From the NCBI GenBank assembly GCA_016711825.1, contig JADJSG010000006.1, forward strand, positions 620,001 to 684,000: a stretch of DNA of 64,000 nucleotides. Direction: 5' to 3'. Each line of letters opens with the position of its first letter. Position 1 is the first letter of the stretch. Shown here in pieces: positions 56,129 to 64,000 of this stretch. This DNA comes from Bacteroidota bacterium (lineage in GTDB: Bacteria; Bacteroidota; Bacteroidia; Chitinophagales; Chitinophagaceae). The position numbers were made by a program, and so were the translations under genes. Under the pieces are notes generated by a model. That model was not told where the DNA came from. It did not search any database and worked only from the letters and a program-made list of their open reading frames with translations.

Positions 56129-57133
56129 ATGAAACCCATTTACCTCTTTTTCATTTTACTGATCGCATTTATTCAGAGTGCTTATGCGCAAACACCACAG
56201 ATAGCACTTGAGAGACCCTCGAATAATACAACCCAGATTTTCACAACTTTGCAGGCTGCTTATGCTGCCGCGATTAATGATGATGTGATATATCTTCCCG
56301 GTGGTATTTTTGGTTTAAACGGCGATAGCATTGCGAAGAAAATACATATTATAGGGGCGGGATTAAATTTTGATTCGACAGTTGTTACCGGAAAAACTGT
56401 TATTTACTTGGGCAATTATCTAACTTTCAAGCCCACTAGTTTGGGAGCTAGTATTGAAGGAATTGAAATTAATTCTATTAACATAAGCGGAGGTATCATT
56501 AATGGTGCACAACAAATCAATATAAAAAATTGCAAGATGAATACGCTGCAAAATGGCAATGGTAACAATTCAATTATCAAAAATTGTATCATTCCAAGTG
56601 GAATTTCAGGGTGTAGCAATTCCTTGGTAGAAAACTGCATAATAGGCAATAGTGGATATGCATGCATCACCGGCTGTTCTTACTCTACAATACAAAATTG
56701 TATTTTTACAGCACCAACTAACGGTTGTGATATTTTGTCGGGAGTAAATAATTGTACGTTCAGAAATAATATTTTCCCTACAAATTGCACCAATAGCCCT
56801 ACCAGTGTTTTTCAGAATAATTTAAAGTATAACCCTTATACACCATCTGGCGATGAATACAATACTATTCTAGTTGATTCCATCCCTCAAATATTTATGA
56901 CTAATATGAATACAATAGGAATTGATCTATCATACAATTATGAACTAAAACCCACTTGTCCCGGTAATAATGCCGGTACAGACGGAACGGATATCGGTAT
57001 TTATGGAGGTGCCTTCCCTTGCCCCAAAGGTTGGGTACCGAGCAATCCACATATGTACTTTAAACAAGTAGCATCACAAACTACTCCTGACGGCAAGTTG
57101 CAGATTCATTATAAAGTACGAAAGGGAGAGTAA
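56129..57133 (+). CDS. Secreted right-handed beta-helix protein
   Basis: 334 residues. Signal peptide ends SAYAQ (about 20). Residues about 40-90 (FTTLQAAYAAAINDDVIYLPGGIF) resemble the start of pectate-lyase-like beta-helix domains. Rungs of 20-25 residues follow: INIKNCKMNTLQNGNGNN, SIIKNCIIPSGISGCSNS, LVENCIIGNSGYACITGCS, STIQNCIF, each rich in N, C and I. There is no T9SS sorting domain; the C-terminus is IHYKVRKGE. Its stop is two bases before the ATG of the metallopeptidase, so the two are one operon and may act on the same substrate or surface. Confidence 0.75.
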   Translation: MKPIYLFFILLIAFIQSAYAQTPQIALERPSNNTTQIFTTLQAAYAAAINDDVIYLPGGIFGLNGDSIAKKIHIIGAGLNFDSTVVTGKTVIYLGNYLTFKPTSLGASIEGIEINSINISGGIINGAQQINIKNCKMNTLQNGNGNNSIIKNCIIPSGISGCSNSLVENCIIGNSGYACITGCSYSTIQNCIFTAPTNGCDILSGVNNCTFRNNIFPTNCTNSPTSVFQNNLKYNPYTPSGDEYNTILVDSIPQIFMTNMNTIGIDLSYNYELKPTCPGNNAGTDGTDIGIYGGAFPCPKGWVPSNPHMYFKQVASQTTPDGKLQIHYKVRKGE

Positions 57134-57135
57134 AT

Positions 57136-59940
57136 ATGAAGAAGATACTTTTAATTATTCTTTTTTGCAGTGCGGGATTTGTTTGTAGGTCACAAGCACT
57201 TTATACAATTCCGATAGTAGTGCATGTAATGCATACAGGTGAGCCATTAGGAGATTCTTTAAATCCTACAGACGAAACAATCAGAAAATCAATTATATAT
57301 ATGAATAAAGTTTTTAGTGGTGAGTCGTTTGGTGCTGATGAAGGTGCGTGGGAAACAAATATTAGATTTGCACTAGCTAAAAGAGATGCTGCAGGTTTTT
57401 GCACAGAAGGTATCACAAGGCATAATTTGAGCAATTATTATGATTATGATATTAATGGTATTAAACCTCCAAGTACTATTTTAGCGAATGCAACTTTAGG
57501 TCTTAGTGACGAAGTTTTAAAGTCAATAGTATTATGGTACCCTTCAAAGTATATAAATATTTATCTTGTAAAAAAAATAAATGGTAATGGCTTATTGGAA
57601 GTTAATAATATAGTGGATTTGGATGGCTATACTACTTGGCTAGCAAATAATGCTTTACCAAATACAGATGGAATTGTTATTAAAACACACTTTATAGATC
57701 AAGCACAGTACATAAACGTGTATTTTAGCATCAAAAGTATGTTAAGTCATGAAATGGGTCACATGCTTAAGCTTGCCCATGTGTTCGAAGATGGTTGCAT
57801 CGGCTTAGGATTTCTAGGAGACTTCTGTGATGATACTAAAAGAGTAACTAAGTGGCAAAATCAACCGCGTACAGGTCCAAATCTTTGCTACGCCAATTTC
57901 GAGGATTATGACGATTATACTGAACGTAATATCATGAGTTATACCACGGAACCTCTACTATTCACACCTGACCAAAAAGCAAGAATGTTAGGCACACTTC
58001 AAGATGTCAATGAGAGAAACTCACTAATAAATGGAAATAATGCACTAATACCACCAATCGCCGACTTAACAGTCAATGAACCAGCGAATCTAAATAAATC
58101 AATTCCAGAAAGTGCCAGTCCGCGAACAATTGTCGTTCAATATAAAGAGACTAATATCGGCGACTCCATAGCAGGTAGTAACTTTATTAGTTTTCATCTT
58201 TCTGCCGACAGCATTCTTACACCCGGTGCTAATGGGGATACTTTATTGGGTGATACTTTGCTAGCGTCTATCAATGGCCTTTCAAGTACAGCATTACTGA
58301 CGAAGCAATTAAGTATTCCCGGAGGTTATCAAATTGGAGAGTATTATATATTTATTTCTGCTGATGGTGCGCAAGGAATATCAGAATGCAGCGAAGAAAA
58401 TAATTTTGCCACAGCGAAATTATACATAGTAGACACCAACGCAATCGCCCAGTACAGATATTGGTTTGATGATAATTTTGCGAATGCCCAAAATGGATTT
58501 GCAGGTTACAACAACATCAGTGATTTACAATTCGAGTTACCTGTCACTCAATTAAGTAAAGGAGTGCATCAGTTTAATATTATGTTTAAAGAGACTGGTG
58601 CCGGTTGGAGTTCAATATCTTCCTCGTTATTCTACAAGCCACAATTAGTTGTAAATGGTTCTTCTAAATTTCAGTATTGGTTCGATGATAATTTTGCGGG
58701 AGCATACACTCAAAATATCCAAGCAAATGATAATTATTCTTATTCATCACTTATCGATGTTAGTCAGTTGGGTAATGGTGTGCACACAGTACATTATCGT
58801 TTTCTTACTTATGGACAGACATGGAGCGTAATAAATTCGACACTGTTTTATAAAATGAATAGTGCGCTGACAGGCATTAATACCTACCAATATTGGTTCG
58901 ACAATAACATTGCCGATAGTGTGACTGTAAACCTTGCAGCTATTAGTCATCTCGATTTATTGGCAGATATAAATATACCAAATGGTTTTTTGACAGGGAA
59001 TCATGCTTTTAATATTCGATATAAACAAGATGGAGGTCTTTGGAGTGTTGTACAGTCAGATTCTTTCTTTTCCTGCAACGTTATCGCAAATGTAAGTTCG
59101 AACATTATATGTAACGGAGAAAACGTAACACTATACGGCAGCGGCGCCCTCAGTTATATTTGGACTGCCGGGGTATTAGACAATGTGCCGTTTTATCCAA
59201 ATGCAACACAAACATATACGGTAACCGGAACAACAGCTAACGGATGTGTCAGCACATCTACAACTGCTGTACAGGTTAAGCAAACAAGTGCAACTACCAC
59301 AAATGCTTCTATCTGCATTAATCAGGTTCCATACCTGTGGAATGGATTAAGTATTAGCAGTCCAGGTACATACAATGTAACTTTCGTGAATGCAGTGGGT
59401 TGTGATTCCATTGCTACATTAGTTTTGAATATTAGCCTGTGTGGACAATGTCAACCCACCTTTACCGTAAACTGGACGCCTTATACTGAACCACTTACAG
59501 AAAGTCAAAACTGGATCATCACGTCGGGCACTGTATTGGTACCTGTTGGAAGCAATGTAAAGTTTGATGCAAACTCTACTGGTTATGTTACCCTAAATCC
59601 GGGTTTCAAAGCTGATTATGGCTCTGTATTTGTTGCTCAGGCATATAATGGCTGCACTCCCGGCGCACCACAATTACCAAACGCTAAGATCTGGAATGGT
59701 ATCGAGCCAGAAAGTGATGAGATCATTCTTTACCCGAATCCTACCTCAGGCATGATACACATTACACACGATACAAAAGTGACAGAGATACTTGTCTTTG
59801 ATATGGTTGGCAAATTGCTTATTCAGCATCATTGTGAAAGCGAAACAATATCAGATATTGATCTAAGTCAATTGCCGAATGGAGTTTATCATGTGAAGGT
59901 TAAAGGGTATAATTCGATTAAGGTGGTGAAGAATAATTAA
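57136..59940 (+). CDS. T9SS-exported zinc metallopeptidase (M43 pappalysin-like)
   Basis: 934 residues with a signal peptide ending FVCRSQ. The catalytic site is HEMGHMLKLAH (H205, E206, H209, H215), the extended zinc motif of metzincins, followed by a Met-turn at NIMSYTTEPLLFTPDQKARM, as in M43 (pappalysin/cytophagalysin) peptidases. A CARDB-like domain (about 310-430) follows. Then three copies of a roughly 75-residue unit begin with YRYWFDDNFA, FQYWFDDNFA and YQYWFDNNIA (about 438, 513 and 588). An Ig-like part and CGQCQPTFTVNWTPY precede the T9SS sorting domain (IILYPNPTSGMIHIT, end VVKNN). The protein is expected to be secreted or surface-bound and to degrade proteins outside the cell. 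Confidence 0.88.
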   Translation: MKKILLIILFCSAGFVCRSQALYTIPIVVHVMHTGEPLGDSLNPTDETIRKSIIYMNKVFSGESFGADEGAWETNIRFALAKRDAAGFCTEGITRHNLSNYYDYDINGIKPPSTILANATLGLSDEVLKSIVLWYPSKYINIYLVKKINGNGLLEVNNIVDLDGYTTWLANNALPNTDGIVIKTHFIDQAQYINVYFSIKSMLSHEMGHMLKLAHVFEDGCIGLGFLGDFCDDTKRVTKWQNQPRTGPNLCYANFEDYDDYTERNIMSYTTEPLLFTPDQKARMLGTLQDVNERNSLINGNNALIPPIADLTVNEPANLNKSIPESASPRTIVVQYKETNIGDSIAGSNFISFHLSADSILTPGANGDTLLGDTLLASINGLSSTALLTKQLSIPGGYQIGEYYIFISADGAQGISECSEENNFATAKLYIVDTNAIAQYRYWFDDNFANAQNGFAGYNNISDLQFELPVTQLSKGVHQFNIMFKETGAGWSSISSSLFYKPQLVVNGSSKFQYWFDDNFAGAYTQNIQANDNYSYSSLIDVSQLGNGVHTVHYRFLTYGQTWSVINSTLFYKMNSALTGINTYQYWFDNNIADSVTVNLAAISHLDLLADINIPNGFLTGNHAFNIRYKQDGGLWSVVQSDSFFSCNVIANVSSNIICNGENVTLYGSGALSYIWTAGVLDNVPFYPNATQTYTVTGTTANGCVSTSTTAVQVKQTSATTTNASICINQVPYLWNGLSISSPGTYNVTFVNAVGCDSIATLVLNISLCGQCQPTFTVNWTPYTEPLTESQNWIITSGTVLVPVGSNVKFDANSTGYVTLNPGFKADYGSVFVAQAYNGCTPGAPQLPNAKIWNGIEPESDEIILYPNPTSGMIHITHDTKVTEILVFDMVGKLLIQHHCESETISDIDLSQLPNGVYHVKVKGYNSIKVVKNN

Positions 59941-60007
59941 CTGATGGCTCTGTAGTTTTCAGGGAGTAAACAGTTCTAAATTTAAAACCAAAAATAAAAC
60001 AATTCCT

Positions 60008-61288
60008 ATGTGTCAAACTTGCTTTAATAGAGGGTACGATGATTACCCCAAATTTATTGGTTCCGCTGAGCATCTTGAAGATTATCAAAAAGGCTTTAAT
60101 AAGCGCCAGCAAGAAGATGGAGGAAGTGCCGAATGTATATATGAAACCGATTTCTGCGATAAATGTTTTCAGAGAGGAAAAAGCGATTATCAGGCAAACA
60201 TTTATACACCACCAACTACAAAAAGAGGTCACAAAGAATCTTATGATGAGGGATACAATTATGTGGATAGCAAACGGGAAAAGCAAAAGCAGGAAATGAT
60301 GGCAGAACAGGATTATAATGAAAGGCAGAGAAGACTAAATAAGAAATCAACCAAGGAGGAAAATACAATGAACGAATTTCTTGCCAAGATTATTGTTGGA
60401 GGACTTGTAATTATTGGCCTACTTTGGGTAGTAATAATGGTTGCTTTGCCATTGATTGTTATAAATATATCCATTATTTCCTTGATAGCCGCATTGTTTT
60501 TCAGAAGAAATTGGCAGACATTTCTACTTCCACTTTCTGTACTGGGTGCAATTTTTGGTATCATTGATTTCAATAATGGATTGTTCACGTTAGCACTTGC
60601 AGAAAGCGTTCCATTTTTAGAAAGTTTTATCCCTATTTTTTTCTATCTCAACATTGCATCCGGCCTGATGGCCCTATACTTTTTGTTGGATATGCTTTTC
60701 TTAAAACCTAGGCAAAAAGAAGGCATTTCATTCATGAATGATAAGAAACGTTTAATTACAATTAGCAGTATTGCACTTTTGGGAATAACCACCATTTTAC
60801 TTCAGCGGCTTATTTTCGATAAAAATATTTATAAGACGGCAAGTAATGCGGACCAATTGCGAAATACTAACGCTGCTAGTTCAGGTAATTCAACGCAATC
60901 CAATGTCCAAATAACTCCTTATCGCATGAATGATAATAATTATGATGAGGTTTGTGAAAATAGTATAAGAAACCTGATCCAGGCAGAAGATAACCGCGAT
61001 TTCACTACAATCTATTCATATATTTCTCCTAATATAGAAAGATATTGGGACGCTGTAAGCCCATCGCAAGAAGAATTGTATAAAAAATATACTGCTGTTT
61101 GGAATCGATTGGAAAGTAGTTCAAACACAATCAATGAAATTAATAAAATAGATAATAACACTTTTGATTTACATAATACATTTACTTACACTGGAAAAAA
61201 TACGCATGAAACAAAGTCTATTAATAGTGTTGTCCGATTCAAATTTGATGCTGATGGAAAAATAATTTTTATAAATGAAGTAAGATAA
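60008..61288 (+). CDS. Membrane protein with duplicated N-terminal CxxC modules
   Basis: 426 residues, no signal peptide. The cytoplasmic N-terminus holds two similar modules, each CxxCFxRG followed by a D-Y pair and, 14-19 residues on, a Y..GF/Y phrase: CQTCFNRG (2-9) with DYQKGF, and CDKCFQRG (50-57) with YDEGYNY. They look like small metal-binding knuckles. A charged linker leads to about five membrane segments (120-270). The last third (about 305-426, YDEVCENSIRNLIQAEDNRDFTTIYSYIS) has the length and pattern of an NTF2-like domain (SNTINEINKIDNNTFDLHN, VVRFKFDADGKIIFI). The combination is not one I recognise as a named family. Confidence 0.65.
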   Translation: MCQTCFNRGYDDYPKFIGSAEHLEDYQKGFNKRQQEDGGSAECIYETDFCDKCFQRGKSDYQANIYTPPTTKRGHKESYDEGYNYVDSKREKQKQEMMAEQDYNERQRRLNKKSTKEENTMNEFLAKIIVGGLVIIGLLWVVIMVALPLIVINISIISLIAALFFRRNWQTFLLPLSVLGAIFGIIDFNNGLFTLALAESVPFLESFIPIFFYLNIASGLMALYFLLDMLFLKPRQKEGISFMNDKKRLITISSIALLGITTILLQRLIFDKNIYKTASNADQLRNTNAASSGNSTQSNVQITPYRMNDNNYDEVCENSIRNLIQAEDNRDFTTIYSYISPNIERYWDAVSPSQEELYKKYTAVWNRLESSSNTINEINKIDNNTFDLHNTFTYTGKNTHETKSINSVVRFKFDADGKIIFINEVR

Positions 61289-61617
61289 AACTAACAATAA
61301 TAAATAACGTACTCCCAAAAACTATTTAAATATCAATTAAAGAAAGTTCAGAATATATTTTGGCAAATTGACAAATCAAACATTAAATTTTAATAAATAT
61401 TTTCAATAATGCACAAACACTTTTTACAATTGTTGTATTAATTTTTCAAACCCCAAACATAATTTAATCAATGACTACAAATAGTTTGATTAAAATTTCG
61501 TGACAATTCTTTGTTCAATTTATAATGAATGAAAAAAAAATGATACTTTGTTAATGATACTATTTTCCTTTTACAAACACAATCTAAAAGATATTTTTGT
61601 TAAAAATCAAAACAACC
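61289..61617. other. 329-nt gap before the 61618 gene
   Basis: Very AT-rich. TACTTTGT near 61543 resembles a -7 box for the downstream gene, but the -33 partner is not clear. No coding frame is supported. Confidence 0.4.
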
Positions 61618-63501
61618 ATGAAAAAGCTCTCTCTTGTATTGGTCTTTTCTACTGTGCTTTTTATTAAAGAAAATTTTGCGCAGTATCAAAAGTCAAATTT
61701 ATCCAAAGAAAAAATAATGAACACTATTTATCCTTCATCAATTCAATCAACTCCCCTCTTTAAAGAAATTTCACATAATTCATCTAAGTTGAAATGGGGA
61801 GTAAATGTTAGAAATACCTCAGAAAGAAAACATTTTTTACCTGAGGTTGAAGCTTTAAAAGAGATGAAAAATTTATTAAAATTTGCACAACCAAAAACAG
61901 ATGAAACCGAAAAAAGATCGAGATCAGTAACACCAGCAATTGGTGTTAACTTTGAAGGAAATTGGATGTTGAATGGTACCCCACCAGACAATTCCATGGC
62001 AGTTTCAAATGGTGGCTTTATTGTAACTACAAATAATGATGGTATTGAATATTATAACACAACTGGTACTTTTTTACTTTTTGATTTCTGGAGTGATTTT
62101 TTTAATTCTCCAAATTTACAATCAAGTATTTATGATCCTAAAGTACATTATGATAGTGGAGCTGATAGATTTGTAATGGTTGTATTGCATGGTAATACAG
62201 CAAATACTAGTAAAGTATTAATATGTTTCTCAAAAAGTAACAATCCTATGGATGGTTGGTGGGTATACGAATTTGATGGTAATGCATTAAATAACAATTG
62301 TTGGTTTGATTATCCCCAACTTGGAGTTTCAAATAATGAGGTATTTATAACTGGTAATTTATTTCAATCTGGAGGAGGCCCTTTCAATCAGGCTATTATT
62401 TTTCAAATGGATAAAACAGCAGGTTATAACGGTACAAATATTAATTGGGTTTATTACTATGGCTTAAATGCTAATCCTTTTCCTGCATTTACTTTAGTTC
62501 CTGCATCAAATGGACAACAAGGAAATTATGGTCCTGGTATTTATCTAGTAAGTAATAATTCCGGAGGAGCTTCAAGCATTATTTTATGGGATATTACAAG
62601 TGATATCGCAGGTTCCCCTAATTTAAATAGTTATTCAATTAATACTACAGCTTATAGTCTAGCAGGTGATGCCCAACAATTAGGGAACGGTGATTTACTT
62701 GATAATGGTGATTGCAGGATCCAAAGTGCTTTTTATTTGAATGGCAAATTACATTTTACATTTCATTCTGATATTGGTAATGGATGGAACGGTATAAACT
62801 ATAACCGATTAACTGTCAGTAGCTTAACAAATCAATCTACAACTTTTGGATTATCAGGTAGCTATGATTATTCGTATCCATCCGTGGCTTCTTTTTCAAA
62901 CAATAACACCAATCATTCAGTTATGATTTCTTTTTTAAGGAGCAGTGATGCTATTTATCCTGAACAAAGAGTGGTTAATTGTGATGATGCTTTAAATTGG
63001 TCTGCTTCGACTTTGGTAAAGAGCGGGGAGACGTTTGTTAATATTGTTCAAGGTAAAGAGCGATGGGGAGATTATACAGGAATATCACGAAAACATAATG
63101 CAGGTGGCGATTATACTATTTGGCTCAGTGGTTGTTATGGTGCTGATATTCCAAATGAAAATGCCTTTAATACTTATAAAACATGGATTGCTGAAGTAAA
63201 ATCTGGAACACCAACTTCTACCTCAAACAAAGAAAATAATATTCTTAAACCTTTTGTATATCCCAATCCGGTGTATGATATTCTCACTATTAAATTTAAT
63301 AATATTTCAAATGAAATCTTGACAATCGTATTAAAAGACTCACATGGCAAGATATTAAAAACACTTTTTAAGGATGTCCCTAAACAGGGAGATAATATGT
63401 TAACTTTAAACAGAAAAGCTTTGTCAAGTGGATTATATTATATTTGTTTTTATAACAATCTAAAATTATTACAGTATGAAAAAGTTATTGTCTCTGATTA
63501 G
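61618..63501 (+). CDS. T9SS-exported protein, function unknown
   Basis: 627 residues from ATG 61618 (MKKLSLVLVFSTVLFIKENFAQ signal peptide; an in-frame TTG at 61597 is less likely). Residues about 110-500 are beta-rich with repeated aromatic/Gly phrases (GVNFEGNWMLNGTPPDNSMAV, DPKVHYDSGADRFVMVVL, WWVYEFDGNALNNNCWFDYPQLGVSNNEV). This suggests a propeller-like fold similar to secreted Bacteroidota proteins annotated as T9SS-sorted hypothetical proteins. The C-terminal domain (FVYPNPVYDILTIKFNN, GLYYICFYN, YEKVIVSD) is a type A T9SS signal. The stop overlaps the start of the next small gene. Confidence 0.78.
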   Translation: MKKLSLVLVFSTVLFIKENFAQYQKSNLSKEKIMNTIYPSSIQSTPLFKEISHNSSKLKWGVNVRNTSERKHFLPEVEALKEMKNLLKFAQPKTDETEKRSRSVTPAIGVNFEGNWMLNGTPPDNSMAVSNGGFIVTTNNDGIEYYNTTGTFLLFDFWSDFFNSPNLQSSIYDPKVHYDSGADRFVMVVLHGNTANTSKVLICFSKSNNPMDGWWVYEFDGNALNNNCWFDYPQLGVSNNEVFITGNLFQSGGGPFNQAIIFQMDKTAGYNGTNINWVYYYGLNANPFPAFTLVPASNGQQGNYGPGIYLVSNNSGGASSIILWDITSDIAGSPNLNSYSINTTAYSLAGDAQQLGNGDLLDNGDCRIQSAFYLNGKLHFTFHSDIGNGWNGINYNRLTVSSLTNQSTTFGLSGSYDYSYPSVASFSNNNTNHSVMISFLRSSDAIYPEQRVVNCDDALNWSASTLVKSGETFVNIVQGKERWGDYTGISRKHNAGGDYTIWLSGCYGADIPNENAFNTYKTWIAEVKSGTPTSTSNKENNILKPFVYPNPVYDILTIKFNNISNEILTIVLKDSHGKILKTLFKDVPKQGDNMLTLNRKALSSGLYYICFYNNLKLLQYEKVIVSD

Positions 63502-63697
63502 CATTTTTTTATTTTTTTTCGTTTTTACTTCTGCTCAAACGTTGAATAACCCTACTACTAAAACAACAAGAATAAATAAGAAAAAATGCAAAAAGAAAAT
63601 TAAAAAAAATAAAAAAATAAATGTTGTCAATCACAATGCACCAAATCAGCATCAATTAGATAGTATAAAAAATGAAAAAAATAAATTAAAATATTGA
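63476..63697 (+). CDS. Small, very basic secreted protein
   Basis: 73 residues. The ATG at 63476 lies inside the last codons of the T9SS gene (26-nt overlap, different frame). A convincing signal peptide (MKKLLSLISIFLFFFVFTSA-Q) is followed by a mature part of about 52 residues crowded with K and N (KKKCKKKIKKNKKIN). Its coupling to the preceding gene and its clean signal peptide argue for a real gene; the low complexity argues for caution. Confidence 0.5.
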   Translation: MKKLLSLISIFLFFFVFTSAQTLNNPTTKTTRINKKKCKKKIKKNKKINVVNHNAPNQHQLDSIKNEKNKLKY

Positions 63698-64000
63698 TTA
63701 TTGCATATCAATGGATAGATAGAGGGTCAGTTTATTGTTACTAATTAGATAATATTTTTTTCTCATTTCTTTAAACATAAAGCTATAATATCATTGCGTT
63801 CTAAATATTTTAAAGAAGTTCACCTTGATAATCAATGTATCTGTCAAATTCATCTTACTCAAGTTACAACAAGTTGTCTTTATAATCTTTTATAGTTATT
63901 ATTTCATATGATATATTGACATTCATACATGCAAACACGGTTATAAATTATCATAAACACGTTTTACAAGCTCATTATATTCCACCACCAGTCATCGTTT
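63698..64000. other. 303-nt terminal stretch, nothing recognised
   Basis: AT-rich, with no open frame of note up to the window edge. It may be the 5' or 3' flank of the next gene outside the window. Confidence 0.5.

Overview
The window is AT-rich and comes from a member of the Bacteroidota, probably a Chitinophagales/Sphingobacteriia-type organism. The evidence is several proteins ending in type IX secretion (T9SS) type A sorting domains, an SprB-like adhesin with a choice-of-anchor L domain, a GldM C-terminal-like protein, signal peptides ending in Q, Bacteroidota-type promoters (TTTG, about 19-20 nt, TAnnTTTG) and a CASTOR/POLLUX-like channel. No rRNA, tRNA, CRISPR array, prophage or insertion sequence was recognised.

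Layout. 1-3.6 kb: 5' two-thirds or so of a giant SprB-repeat adhesin on the minus strand, cut by the window edge. 4-13.8 kb: a serine beta-lactamase-like hydrolase, gpsA, a lipoprotein with its own promoter and a perfect hairpin terminator, a DUF4175 membrane/coiled-coil protein, a GT-C-like membrane protein and a small exported GldM-C-like protein. 14.5-31.2 kb: two enormous minus-strand T9SS cargo proteins (2348 and 3044 aa) that share an almost identical 501-residue C-terminal module and terminator. 31.7-35.8 kb: plsC translationally coupled to a PriA remnant holding only the N-terminal part, a CASTOR/POLLUX-like channel and ssb. 36.3-40.3 kb: small secreted and conserved hypothetical proteins, an F420-reductase-like NADP protein and a PIF1-family helicase. 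40.3-46 kb: a T9SS protein with HAF-like repeats and a candidate papain-type catalytic triad, then a repeat lipoprotein in tandem with an LTA-synthase-like transferase. 46-51.1 kb: a block in which three genes (a lipoprotein, an ALDH8A1-like aldehyde dehydrogenase and purB) each carry one homopolymer indel. 51.2-55 kb: a TPR histidine kinase, an overlapping LytTR response regulator and an outer-membrane-barrel candidate. 55-63.7 kb: secreted proteins including a beta-helix protein, an M43 zinc metallopeptidase, a membrane protein with duplicated CxxC modules, another T9SS cargo and a tiny basic secreted protein.

Theme: most of the window serves the cell surface and secretion (large adhesins, T9SS cargo, a T9SS-core-like protein, lipoproteins, a cell-envelope transferase), with housekeeping genes (gpsA, plsC, ssb, purB) between. 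The most novel-looking signal is a short leader element (GCC, an A-rich middle, then AGTAGGCA) placed 19-20 nt before the start codon of three genes on both strands: the two giant T9SS genes and the secreted protein at 55113.
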